Of a stretch of DNA of 59,778 nt, positions 35,460 through 43,910 are shown piece by piece. The notes beneath the pieces are model-generated. The model worked only from the letters and a program-made list of their open reading frames with translations, was not told the DNA's origin and did not search any database. The DNA lies in contig NZ_JXCJ01000001.1 in the NCBI RefSeq assembly GCF_000832015.1, positions 3,246,410 through 3,306,187 on the forward strand, read 5' to 3'. The DNA comes from Gilvimarinus agarilyticus. Lineage in GTDB: Bacteria > Pseudomonadota > Gammaproteobacteria > Pseudomonadales > Cellvibrionaceae. A program made the translations under genes and the position numbers. Position 1 is the first letter of the stretch. Every line of letters starts with the position of its first letter.

Positions 35460-36425
35460 GTGAGCACGCCCAAGCAACCGACCTCGCGCAGCGCCAATCA
35501 AACAAAAGCGTTGCACCCCAATAACCTGCACAACAGGCCCTACGACTTTAGTGCGCTGGTCGCCACACACCCGCCACTAGCCCGGTTTGTCGCGCGCAAC
35601 CAACACCAGCAGCTGGGGATCGATTTTGCCAATCCCGAGGCCGTTAAAACCCTAAATGCGGCACTGCTACAGCACCATTATCACATTAACCATTGGAACA
35701 TCCCGGAGGGCGCTCTCTGCCCTCCGGTACCCGGCCGGGCCGATTATATTCACTACATGGCGCAGCTGCTTAACGTTGCGGCACCCACCATCATCCCCGC
35801 ACCAGAAAGCCCGTTTACGATGCTCGACATCGGCACCGGCAGTAGTGGCATCTACCCACTTCTAGCCACCCAGTTATACGGCTGGCGATGTGTTGCCAGC
35901 GACATTAATCGCCAATCGCTGGATAATGTCGCGAACATCATCGCCGCTAACCCAGCGCTTACATCGCGGATTGCACTCCGCCAGCAACACGACAAACACC
36001 AGTTCTTTGCCGGCATTATCCAGCCCGGCGAGCACTATGACTTAAACGTCTGTAATCCACCGTTTCACACCAGTGAAGCCGAAGCGCTAAAAGGTAGCCT
36101 GCGCAAAATAAAAAACCTGGCGCGCAACCGCTCCGGCACCGATAAACAAATGTCCGCTCAGGCCGGCACGTTAAACTTTGGCGGCCAGGCCGCCGAGCTG
36201 TGGTGTAATGGTGGCGAGCGGCTGTTTCTTAAAAAGCTGATTAAAGAGAGTCACACATTCGCCCATCAATGTCGGTGGTTTAGCAGCTTGGTATCCAAAA
36301 GCGAAAACGTGCCCCCCTTAACGAAACAGCTACGCAAACTAGGCGCCAGCCAAATTAAAGAGATCCCCATGAGTCAGGGCAACAAAATCACCCGGGTGCT
36401 GGCCTGGAGCTTTACCGAACAATAA
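35460..36425 (+). CDS. rlmF: 23S rRNA (adenine1618-N6)-methyltransferase
   Basis: A 321-residue methyltransferase matching RlmF: the start region LHPNNLHNRPYDFSAL, SAM motif MLDIGTGSSGIYPLL and the N6-adenine motif NPPFHTS. It methylates A1618 of 23S rRNA. The start is a GTG at 35460 with a weak ribosome site, so the exact start is uncertain. It follows the RIO kinase on the same strand. Confidence 0.91.
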   Translation: MSTPKQPTSRSANQTKALHPNNLHNRPYDFSALVATHPPLARFVARNQHQQLGIDFANPEAVKTLNAALLQHHYHINHWNIPEGALCPPVPGRADYIHYMAQLLNVAAPTIIPAPESPFTMLDIGTGSSGIYPLLATQLYGWRCVASDINRQSLDNVANIIAANPALTSRIALRQQHDKHQFFAGIIQPGEHYDLNVCNPPFHTSEAEALKGSLRKIKNLARNRSGTDKQMSAQAGTLNFGGQAAELWCNGGERLFLKKLIKESHTFAHQCRWFSSLVSKSENVPPLTKQLRKLGASQIKEIPMSQGNKITRVLAWSFTEQ

Positions 36426-36556
36426 CAGCGGCGCTCGTATCCGTTTGTTATCTTGCCCCCCCTGCCCCCATCATCCATAGGGTGCTAAAATATCACCAAT
36501 GCGCCACAAAGGCGTATTGAATCATTGCGACTGTAAATGTCGATAGGGGACGAGCC

Positions 36557-37222
36557 ATGAACTCACTAAAAGGAACAATCGTTGCGACGATGGCAAGTGT
36601 TTTGGCACTTGGCTCAACGGTGGTAAACGCCGATCGCGGCAACAAATACGAATTTACTCTACAGGTGCCATACCTGTACCAAGAGACCATCGATTTCGAC
36701 GGTGGCGCCAATGTGAGAGTTAACTCCGATGCCGGCTTTGGCTTTAGCGCGGGCTTCAACTACTCCGACAACCTCAACCTGCGCGGCAGTTTTACCTGGA
36801 ACTCTACCAGCTATAATGCCGAGCGTGTACTCGATGACGGCAATAACACCGTTGAAAACATCGGCGGTGTGTTCGATTCATTTACCGCCAACTTAATGGC
36901 CGATTACTACTTCCTTGACGGACCTATTACCCCGTTTATCAATGGCAACATCGGCTGGACGACGGTCGACAGCAATATTGCCGCCGGGCCACCGAACAGC
37001 GTGTGCTGGTGGGATCCGTGGTGGGGTTATATCTGTGATTACTATCAGCCCACCTACGGTGACGACTCCTTCTCCTACGGTATTGGCGCCGGGGTACGTT
37101 TTGACATCAGCAACCAACATTTTATTCGCGCCGGTTACTACGAGCGCTGGTTAGATGTGGACAACGCCATCGACGACCCCACCTTTGGCACCCTATCGGT
37201 TGAGTTTGGCTTTATGTATTAA
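36557..37222 (+). CDS. Small outer-membrane beta-barrel protein
   Basis: A 221-residue exported protein: signal peptide (about 1-25, ending VVNADRG), then alternating strands of an eight-stranded barrel, ending in the aromatic VEFGFMY typical of outer-membrane insertion. It resembles the OmpA/OmpW-like barrel group without peptidoglycan domain. Two Cys sit in a Trp-rich loop (about 150-160, CWWDPWWGYICDYY). Function unknown. A terminator follows. Confidence 0.75.
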   Translation: MNSLKGTIVATMASVLALGSTVVNADRGNKYEFTLQVPYLYQETIDFDGGANVRVNSDAGFGFSAGFNYSDNLNLRGSFTWNSTSYNAERVLDDGNNTVENIGGVFDSFTANLMADYYFLDGPITPFINGNIGWTTVDSNIAAGPPNSVCWWDPWWGYICDYYQPTYGDDSFSYGIGAGVRFDISNQHFIRAGYYERWLDVDNAIDDPTFGTLSVEFGFMY

Positions 37223-37240
37223 GCCTGCATTTGCTACCCC

Positions 37241-37277
37241 ATAAAAAAGGCCCGCCGGTAACGCGGGCCTTTTTTAT
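37241..37277. terminator. Bidirectional terminator between the OMP and acetyltransferase genes
   Basis: A 15-bp perfect stem (37241-37255 with 37263-37277) around a 7-base loop, GC core GGCCCGC, with A/T runs on both sides. It serves the plus-strand OMP gene and the convergent acetyltransferase gene. Confidence 0.92.
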
Positions 37278-37328
37278 GGCCGACGGCTCATTTATGGCAA
37301 CGGCTCAGCCCATTAGCTATGGTTGATT

Positions 37329-37886
37329 TTACGTATGCACCCGACAAGGGTTGCCATACGCCACACTATTGGCCGGTATGTTGTTAGTCACCACACTGCC
37401 CGCGCCAATGGTACAGCCATCACCAATCGTAACCCCGGGTAGAATAATCACCCCACCACCAATCCAAACGTTATTGCCAATAGCCACCGGCGCCGCAAAG
37501 CCCACATGGGCGTTGCGGGCTTCGATATCCAGCGGATGGCTTGCGGTATAGATTTGTACATTGGGGGCGATAAATACGTTATCGCCAATGGTAACCGGGC
37601 AGCAGTCCAACAGCACAAAATTAAAATTGATAAAAACATTACTGCCTATGGTGGTGTTAACGCCATAATCAATGCGCATGGGTTTTTCGATGTGTACACC
37701 CTCACCCACGGCGGAAAATATCTGTGCCTGCATACTCGCTTTAGCCACGGCATCGCGTGCGCTTAAGGCATTAAAATCATCCACAAGATCCCGCGTTTTA
37801 AAACGAATTTCGGTCAGCTCCGGGTCGTTAATCCAGTACTCCTGCCCAGCCAACATTTTTTCTCGTTCTGTCATTAGCTTACCCAT
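37329..37886 (-). CDS. maa: Sugar O-acetyltransferase (maltose/galactoside acetyltransferase type)
   Basis: A 185-residue hexapeptide-repeat transferase. The N-terminal Mac domain EKMLAGQEYWINDPEL is followed by left-handed helix repeats (IDYGVNTTIGSNVFINFNFVLLD, IGDNVFIAPNVQIYTASHP with the catalytic His, IGNNVWIGGGVIILPGVTIG). It moves acetyl from acetyl-CoA to sugars. Whether maltose is the substrate cannot be decided, though the starch locus is 6 kb away. Confidence 0.88.
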   Translation of the reverse strand: MGKLMTEREKMLAGQEYWINDPELTEIRFKTRDLVDDFNALSARDAVAKASMQAQIFSAVGEGVHIEKPMRIDYGVNTTIGSNVFINFNFVLLDCCPVTIGDNVFIAPNVQIYTASHPLDIEARNAHVGFAAPVAIGNNVWIGGGVIILPGVTIGDGCTIGAGSVVTNNIPANSVAYGNPCRVHT

Positions 37887-37908
37887 CGCCTTAGTCTTAG
37901 ACTAACAC

Positions 37909-38934
37909 TCACTGCTTAAAAATATCATTCAATATAACCTTATAACGCTCAAACGCCTCAAATTGCGGCATATGACCAACGTCATCCAACTCATGCAGCG
38001 TAGCGTTGGGGATAACCTCGGCCGCTTGTTTACCCAATTTGTCGTATTGCCCCAGCGTACGCGTTACGCCCGGTTTTTTCCAACCTCGCCCCGGGCCTGT
38101 GGTATCGCGCGTACCAATAATAAGGTGCGTGGGCACGGTTAGCTCGTCCAGCTCATTAACCACCGCCCCGGTAAAAATTAAATCGTAGGTTAAGGCGTTA
38201 TTCCAGGCCACTTGCGGCCAGTCCGGGCCATTGAGCCACCCCTTGTGAATGGTGGTCAGCGCCTCGTACTCATCACTCCACTGACCGTCGTAGTAGTTTT
38301 TCTTTTGATAAGCAATAACACCCTCAATGGTTTTATTCAGCTCGCTTTGATAAAAGAAGCTCGGGTCTTTGTACTCAACATACTGCAAGTAATCTTCTAG
38401 TCCCACGGGGTTCACCAGTACTAGTTGGTCTACCTGACTGGCATAATTTAATGCGTAGCGCGTCGCCAGCATGCCGCCCATGGAGTGGCCCATTACTACC
38501 AGGTTATTTATACCCAACTGTTGCGTTAGGCCATGGGTATTCGCCGCCAGCGCCTCAAACGAAAATTGATAATGCGCCGGCTTGGACGATTTGCCAAAGC
38601 CAATCTGATCGGGCATCAGCACACCGTAGCCTTTCTTTTGCAGTAGTTCGGCGGTATTTTGCCAATAGTCGGCCGCGAAATTTTTGCCGTGCAGCAACAA
38701 TACCGTGGGCTTGCCTGGTTTGCCGGGAAGGTGCATATAGGCCATTTCCAGCGACTGTCGCTGGGATTCAAAGGCATACTGCTGCACCGGATAGGGGTAA
38801 CCATACTCGGATAAGCGGGCATCAAAACTTATCGCAGCATCGTTCTTCTCATCCGCACTGGCCACGGTAAATACGCTAACGCCAAGCAAACATACGGCCG
38901 CCACACACTGACTAACGCTTTGCAATAACCTCAT
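37909..38934 (-). CDS. Exported alpha/beta hydrolase
   Basis: A 341-residue protein with a signal peptide (about 1-27) and an alpha/beta-hydrolase fold: oxyanion segment LLLHGKNFAADYW, nucleophile elbow GHSMGGM (about 149-155) and a late acid and His in DDVGHMPQFEAFERY. It likely acts in the periplasm on an ester or similar bond; the substrate is unknown. It lies 36 bases downstream of the Omp85-like gene's end, on the same strand. Confidence 0.84.
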   Translation of the reverse strand: MRLLQSVSQCVAAVCLLGVSVFTVASADEKNDAAISFDARLSEYGYPYPVQQYAFESQRQSLEMAYMHLPGKPGKPTVLLLHGKNFAADYWQNTAELLQKKGYGVLMPDQIGFGKSSKPAHYQFSFEALAANTHGLTQQLGINNLVVMGHSMGGMLATRYALNYASQVDQLVLVNPVGLEDYLQYVEYKDPSFFYQSELNKTIEGVIAYQKKNYYDGQWSDEYEALTTIHKGWLNGPDWPQVAWNNALTYDLIFTGAVVNELDELTVPTHLIIGTRDTTGPGRGWKKPGVTRTLGQYDKLGKQAAEVIPNATLHELDDVGHMPQFEAFERYKVILNDIFKQ

Positions 38935-38970
38935 AAAAACCTCTTAAGTTGATACTCGTAGCCGCTGAAG

Positions 38971-40176
38971 CTAAAAGGCTTCACCGACGCCAAAATAAAA
39001 CTGTGAGCCGTTCTTACCCACCGAGAAGTCGGCTGACAAACTCACCAAATGCTTTTGTGACAGCAAAAATCTGGCCCCAACGCCAGCGGCTGGCAGAAAC
39101 TCCGAAAAAAAGTCGCCAGGCTTTTCGGCCACCTCTCCGACACCCGAAAAGCCTGTTAATATCCATGCCTCCGATACTCGCCAGCGGTACTCGGCCTGCA
39201 GCGCGTACATTACCTTGTCGCGATAACGGCCCACGTCGTAGCCACGCAAGTCACTTTTTCCGCCAAACGAACTCAGTAAAAAGAACGGCGCATCATCACC
39301 AGCCGAACGATAATACCCGCGCAGCGCCACAACATCGCGCTCCGCGATGGGTAGATATTGATTAGCCGCCAGCGAGAAAACCTCTGTATCAAAATCTGAA
39401 CCAAAAGTATTACGATAAAACGACGCCGTAGCGCTGACGAGCGCGCCGCGACGTGGCGAGTACGACTGATCGCGCGAGTCGTACTTCAACGGTATTTGCA
39501 AAGCCGCCATATCCAACACTAACTGCGGATCGGGTAAGGTATCGGGCAAATAATCAGAGCCCAGGCTGACATCGGCCGAACCGCCAACAAAGCCTAAGCC
39601 AATGTAGGCGTTGGAGAGTACCTCGTACAGTACCGAGCCATAGTACAACGGCGACTTTTGGCTAACATCCACCGATCGACCGGTATCGCCGGCGTTGTTA
39701 CCAACCCCCCAGAAACGGTAGTTATACTTCACTTCGCCAGCGGCTAAAGCCACACGCAAGCGATCTTCCCAAAAATGCAGTTTTGCGCCCACACCAAAAG
39801 CATGGCTGCCATTCTCGGCACTCATCCCCATAGCTCCCACTAACGACGAGGGGGTTTGGGCGCGGGTTTTGTCAATATCAACAAAGTAGCCGCCAGCCAA
39901 AGCCAGCTGCCAACCGAGTTCGGGTGAGCGGCCAGGAATGGGAGCCAGTAATAAATCCTCCGGCCACCAACGAGCGATACGGCTGCCCGCGTTGCCAGGT
40001 ACATGTGTACCATCGGCTTTTAAAACGTCACCGGTCAAGGTGGGCACTTCGCGCTGCTGATCGCCCTGAAGGTTGGGCGATGTCACATCGTTGGTCGACT
40101 GCGCCCAACCCGTGAATGGCGTGCCACAGCAAACAACCACTAACACTAAGAAACCTTTGATTGATGCCATTCTCAC
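38971..40176 (-). CDS. Omp85-superfamily beta-barrel without POTRA domains
   Basis: A 401-residue protein with a signal peptide (about 1-26) and a C-terminal barrel of the bacterial surface antigen (D15/BamA/TamA) type: SFGGKSDLRGYDVGRYRDK is the conserved L6-like motif and the protein ends in VGEAF. The region before the barrel is too short (about 70 residues) for POTRA domains. Start GTG 40176 has GAGG at good spacing; ATG 40170 is the alternative. It is two bases from the SYLF-barrel lipoprotein, so they form an operon. Confidence 0.8.
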   Translation of the reverse strand: MRMASIKGFLVLVVVCCGTPFTGWAQSTNDVTSPNLQGDQQREVPTLTGDVLKADGTHVPGNAGSRIARWWPEDLLLAPIPGRSPELGWQLALAGGYFVDIDKTRAQTPSSLVGAMGMSAENGSHAFGVGAKLHFWEDRLRVALAAGEVKYNYRFWGVGNNAGDTGRSVDVSQKSPLYYGSVLYEVLSNAYIGLGFVGGSADVSLGSDYLPDTLPDPQLVLDMAALQIPLKYDSRDQSYSPRRGALVSATASFYRNTFGSDFDTEVFSLAANQYLPIAERDVVALRGYYRSAGDDAPFFLLSSFGGKSDLRGYDVGRYRDKVMYALQAEYRWRVSEAWILTGFSGVGEVAEKPGDFFSEFLPAAGVGARFLLSQKHLVSLSADFSVGKNGSQFYFGVGEAF

Positions 40177-40178
40177 GA

Positions 40179-41654
40179 TTAAAACCTCACCACGAGCGAG
40201 CTAATAACCGCCTCGCGTGTACCGATAAAGCCGTCGTACTCTGCGCTAATCGATAACACCGGGCTGATGGCCCAGTTAAAACCAAGCAATAAATTCCAGC
40301 GATCTTTATTAGCCTGATGAATTCGGTAGCCAAGCACCTGCTCGGTGCCCGGAACCGCAAAAGTGCCATCCACAACATTGTTACTGTCCAGATAATTGCC
40401 ACCCGCAAACAGTGCCAACCGCCCAAGCTTAGACGATTTAAAGGCACGCCCCACTCTGGGGGTTATGGTCAGCGAGTTTCCCTCGGCCCAGGCGTCGTTT
40501 GGCTGGCTATAGGTCACGTTTACCGGCAATACCGCAAACCAGTCGCGCCAACCACCCGCTAACACGGCACCTCCGCCATAGGTGGTCGGCCTAACATTCG
40601 CCCGAACCGGAAACTCAACCTCACGGCCTTCAAGAACTAAACACAGGGGCGGTTTTATAATGCCCGAGCAGTCGGTGCCGTTGTTTTGCAGCAAGGTATC
40701 GCCGTCCAAAGTAACGTCCATCCGCAGATCACCCTGCACTTTACCCACCATGGCGTAAACGTTTAAAAACGGCAGCAACCACATGTCCGCTTTTATTTGC
40801 TGAGTTTGCAAGGAGGTTTCGGCACCGCTAAAGGCGACAAACTCGTAGGGGACTTTTTCAGCACCGTTAAAGCCAACATTCAGCTCAGTTAACGACATCT
40901 GTTGACGCACATTGGCGACACTAACACCAACGCCAAACGGCAGTGGCAAGTTAAACCCCGCATCAACCGCTTCTTGCCCCATGAGAGGTAAGCTGTGTGG
41001 CCACTTGCGCGGCGCCTTGGGACCTTGTGAGTTGGCGTAGGCCGAGCCGCGGTTGGGCACATTAATACTGGCAAGGCCAGTGTCGGTTAAGCGGTGATTA
41101 ACCGACACTCGCGTAACGCTTAAACCCGCCCCAAATGCGGCGCCCGATTTGTTAAAAAAGTAATAGCGAAGGTCGTCGGTCGCGCCTTGATAGGTAGAGC
41201 CGCCATCGCCAAACGAGCTGCTGGCGGAGGTATTAAACAACCATTTGCCTCGTTGTAATTCGTCCATCGCCTCGGCGGAGGTCACTACCGCCAAAAAATA
41301 AGTGCCGCTGGAGCCCAGCCCCACACCAACTCCCAAAGCATCGATGTCCAGATAGGTGTAAGTACCAGTGCTCGCATCAAACAATACCGCCACAGCGCTC
41401 GCACCACTGAGCGGGCCTAACATCAGCTGATCGCTAAGGCCCACCACATACCCCTCGGACGCATCGATCTCGGCCTGCAACTCGGGTTGCTCGTGCAGCA
41501 TCATCGCCAATGCCTGCTGCGCTTTTTTATCGATCCGGGCGCGGATGTCTTCGGCCTCTTCTACTGGGTTGGCTGTGCATCCCACCATTCCCAGCACTGC
41601 AACCGCAAACAGCAACATCCAAACAGCCCGGCTGCGGCCCTTCAATACCACCAT
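40179..41654 (-). CDS. Lipoprotein with SYLF-like domain and C-terminal outer-membrane barrel-like region
   Basis: A 491-residue predicted lipoprotein (lipobox MVGC at about residue 25). Residues about 85-165 resemble a SYLF/YSC84 lipid-binding domain (ALGVGVGLGSSGTYFLAVVTS, then EAMDELQRGKWLFNTSASSS). The C-terminal half shows alternating strands and ends in ISSLVVRF, as outer-membrane proteins do. The combination is unusual. It is first in a two-gene unit with the POTRA-less Omp85-like protein. The function is unknown; lipid handling at the outer membrane is a guess. Confidence 0.65.
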   Translation of the reverse strand: MVVLKGRSRAVWMLLFAVAVLGMVGCTANPVEEAEDIRARIDKKAQQALAMMLHEQPELQAEIDASEGYVVGLSDQLMLGPLSGASAVAVLFDASTGTYTYLDIDALGVGVGLGSSGTYFLAVVTSAEAMDELQRGKWLFNTSASSSFGDGGSTYQGATDDLRYYFFNKSGAAFGAGLSVTRVSVNHRLTDTGLASINVPNRGSAYANSQGPKAPRKWPHSLPLMGQEAVDAGFNLPLPFGVGVSVANVRQQMSLTELNVGFNGAEKVPYEFVAFSGAETSLQTQQIKADMWLLPFLNVYAMVGKVQGDLRMDVTLDGDTLLQNNGTDCSGIIKPPLCLVLEGREVEFPVRANVRPTTYGGGAVLAGGWRDWFAVLPVNVTYSQPNDAWAEGNSLTITPRVGRAFKSSKLGRLALFAGGNYLDSNNVVDGTFAVPGTEQVLGYRIHQANKDRWNLLLGFNWAISPVLSISAEYDGFIGTREAVISSLVVRF

Positions 41655-41722
41655 TGTGTCGTCCTTTAGCCTATCGCTACATACCCTATTGGCTATTTTG
41701 CACCGTTTAGTAAGTCACCACA

Positions 41723-41751
41723 AAAAACGGAGCCTCAGGGGCTCCGTTTTT
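41723..41751 (-). terminator. Intrinsic terminator after the exported methyltransferase gene
   Basis: A 12-bp stem (41723-41734 with 41740-41751) around a short loop, GC core CGGAGCC, with A/T runs on both sides. It lies about 25 bases past the stop of the methyltransferase gene (minus strand). Confidence 0.9.
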
Positions 41752-41776
41752 GGGATGTCGATATGGCCGGACATAC

Positions 41777-42628
41777 CTACTTGGCAGGTTTAACAAATTT
41801 TAGTGTCATTCGATCGCTCTCACCGATGGCCTCATATTTAGCGCGATCGGTATCGCCCAACCGGTAAGACGGCGGCAGGGTCCAGACGCCTTTCTCGTGA
41901 TCGGCGGTATCTTTAGGGTTGGCGTTAATATCGCTGCTGCCGGCCAGCTCAAAACCGGCCTGCTTGGCAACACGCTCAATCACACTTTGCTTGATGTAGC
42001 CGCTGCCCTCTTGCTCACTGACATCGCGATCCTCTGGCAAACGGTGGTCGACCACCCCCAGCACACCACCGGGCTTAAGCGCACGATAAAACGCCGAGAA
42101 TGCCGCCAGCAACCGTTTTTCACCGCCGCCTCTCATGTACCAGTTGTGCGCATTGCGAAACGTTAATACCGCATCGGCGGTGCCCACAGGGGCAATATCG
42201 TATTGATCGGGCGGGTTAAACACCGACAGTTTTACCTGATCGTACCGCTCGGGGTGGGCTGCCATTTTTTTACCATAGGCTTCGCGCGAGCGCTTAAAGT
42301 AAGCAACCTCGGTATCCGGGTCAAAGTGGGCCGCGTAAAACGTACCCGAGTCGCGCAAATAGGCCGCTAAAATATCGGTGTACCAACCACCACCGGGCCA
42401 GATTTCGACAACGGTCATATCCGGCTCGATGCCAAAAAATGTGAGTGTTTCGGCCGGGTGGCGATATTCATCCCGTGCCGCGGCATCGCCTCGGTACTCT
42501 TGATGCAGCGCTTCATCTAACTTGTCGTTGTCGGTACCGTGCGCCATAGCCGTGCTCGCGCCTAAAAGCGCCGCTGCAACCGCTCCCGCCTGTAACGTCT
42601 TAACAATAAAGCCACTGTTTTTGGCCAT
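41777..42628 (-). CDS. Methyltransferase-fold protein with signal peptide (COG4798-like)
   Basis: A 283-residue protein. A clear signal peptide (about 1-27, ending STAMAHG) precedes a class I methyltransferase fold with motif I replaced by VVEIWPGGGWYTDIL, then AVLTFRNAHNWYMRGG and KPGGVLGVVDHRLP. Export is odd, as SAM is not expected in the periplasm. ATG 42628 is chosen for GGAG; an upstream in-frame start at 42721 would bury the signal peptide. Confidence 0.78.
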   Translation of the reverse strand: MAKNSGFIVKTLQAGAVAAALLGASTAMAHGTDNDKLDEALHQEYRGDAAARDEYRHPAETLTFFGIEPDMTVVEIWPGGGWYTDILAAYLRDSGTFYAAHFDPDTEVAYFKRSREAYGKKMAAHPERYDQVKLSVFNPPDQYDIAPVGTADAVLTFRNAHNWYMRGGGEKRLLAAFSAFYRALKPGGVLGVVDHRLPEDRDVSEQEGSGYIKQSVIERVAKQAGFELAGSSDINANPKDTADHEKGVWTLPPSYRLGDTDRAKYEAIGESDRMTLKFVKPAK

Positions 42629-42758
42629 GATCCGCTCCGTTGTCGTTTTTTGTTGAGTCAAAAAGTAATTTGTCGCCACGTCTAGCCGCGCCAAGCTCAA
42701 GGGCCAAACTACCACATCCACCGGGCAATGTGCTGCTATTTACGTCGGCCCATGTAGG

Positions 42759-43637
42759 TCAATTTTTGCGCAGCGCGTAAAAGTTAATGGGGATCTCATC
42801 CTTGTGCTCAAGCAGCTGAAACCCGCTGCGGGCAAACATGGCGGGCTTATCGCTGTTGTGCCACGCCATTACAAACGGCTCGTAGACGAATCGCGCCAGC
42901 GTTTTAAAGTACCAGTGGCGCCAACCGGCACGACTAAACAGCGAGCGCAAGCGCACGGGTTGCAATTGATTCTCTGACGGCTCGGCAATCAGCAGCTGGC
43001 CACCTGGGCGCAGTACCCGATGGCATTCGGCCAGCGCCTGCTCGGCGTATTTTGGCGGCAGCTCATGAAACAAAAAGCACGCGACGACCGCGTCAAAGCG
43101 TTCACTGGCAAAAGGCATCTGCTCCACCGGCGCTTGCAGGTAGGCAACCTCTGGGTAATCACTGGCGGCGTGTTTAAGCATATAGGGCGATACATCAACA
43201 CCCCACACATCGGCCACACCGGCGCGGTGCACCTGCGCCGCGAGCTTGCCGCCACCGGTGCCAATATCCAACACCGCCTGAGAACCGACGACCCGTGCGG
43301 CCATCGCCCGACGTGTTGCCTGCATAAACCCTAGCATCGACGGGTCAAAGCCGGTGATGTAGCCCCGTGAAATACGGCTGGAGTAATTGCCGTTGGGGAG
43401 ATTATGAAACTCTTGCAGCGCATAGCGCGGAATATTGGCAAACAGAGGATCGCTCTGATCCACCTGTACCCGCTGGGGTTTACCCAAAATAAGGCGAAAA
43501 AACTTAACCAGCCCCGCTACACTTTTCAGGTTCAGGCGATCGGCCCAAGTCTCCGGAAGGCTCAAGCTGGCCCAATCGGGCACTGTGGGGTCAGCCGTAG
43601 TCGGCACTGGTGTGGAGGAACGTATATCGCTGGTCAT
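42759..43637 (-). CDS. Class I SAM-dependent methyltransferase
   Basis: A 292-residue protein with a Methyltransf_11-type domain: motif I VLDIGTGGGKLAAQV (about 120-134), VACFLFHELPPKYAEQAL and PGGQLLIAEPS. The N-terminal 100 residues hold no clear domain and a membrane-associated pattern near the end (WRHWYFKTLARFVYEPF) is possible. The substrate is unknown. I chose ATG 43637; an in-frame start at 43700 adds 21 residues without support. It lies 130 bases upstream of the exported methyltransferase gene. Confidence 0.78.
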   Translation of the reverse strand: MTSDIRSSTPVPTTADPTVPDWASLSLPETWADRLNLKSVAGLVKFFRLILGKPQRVQVDQSDPLFANIPRYALQEFHNLPNGNYSSRISRGYITGFDPSMLGFMQATRRAMAARVVGSQAVLDIGTGGGKLAAQVHRAGVADVWGVDVSPYMLKHAASDYPEVAYLQAPVEQMPFASERFDAVVACFLFHELPPKYAEQALAECHRVLRPGGQLLIAEPSENQLQPVRLRSLFSRAGWRHWYFKTLARFVYEPFVMAWHNSDKPAMFARSGFQLLEHKDEIPINFYALRKN

Positions 43638-43734
43638 GGGGCTATTCGTTAACAATTTTGCCGCACAGAATAAAAGCCTGCCCCGCAAAAATCCAGCCAA
43701 ACGATGCTTTTCGTCTGTTTCAACATCATTAAAT

Positions 43735-43769
43735 TACATACGTATTCAACCCACTTGCATACGTATACA
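43735..43769 (+). promoter_or_regulatory. Two LacI-type palindromes upstream of the amylase
   Basis: TACATACGTATTCA (43735-43748) and TGCATACGTATACA (43756-43769) lie 21 bases apart, two helix turns. The same palindrome occurs twice upstream of the TonB receptor at 50821-50874. The shared form TGNATACGTATNCA looks like a LacI-family operator. Confidence 0.7.
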
Positions 43770-43910
43770 TGTTGGCCCTGACGCTTTGGCTGCCTATGTT
43801 ATCCGGCAGTGTCGCCTTTCACCCATAACAACACGCGACACGGCACGATGAACCGCTCAATCGTGCCCTGAGGTACCCCTACATATTAATAACCAAACTG
43901 GGAGTCACAG

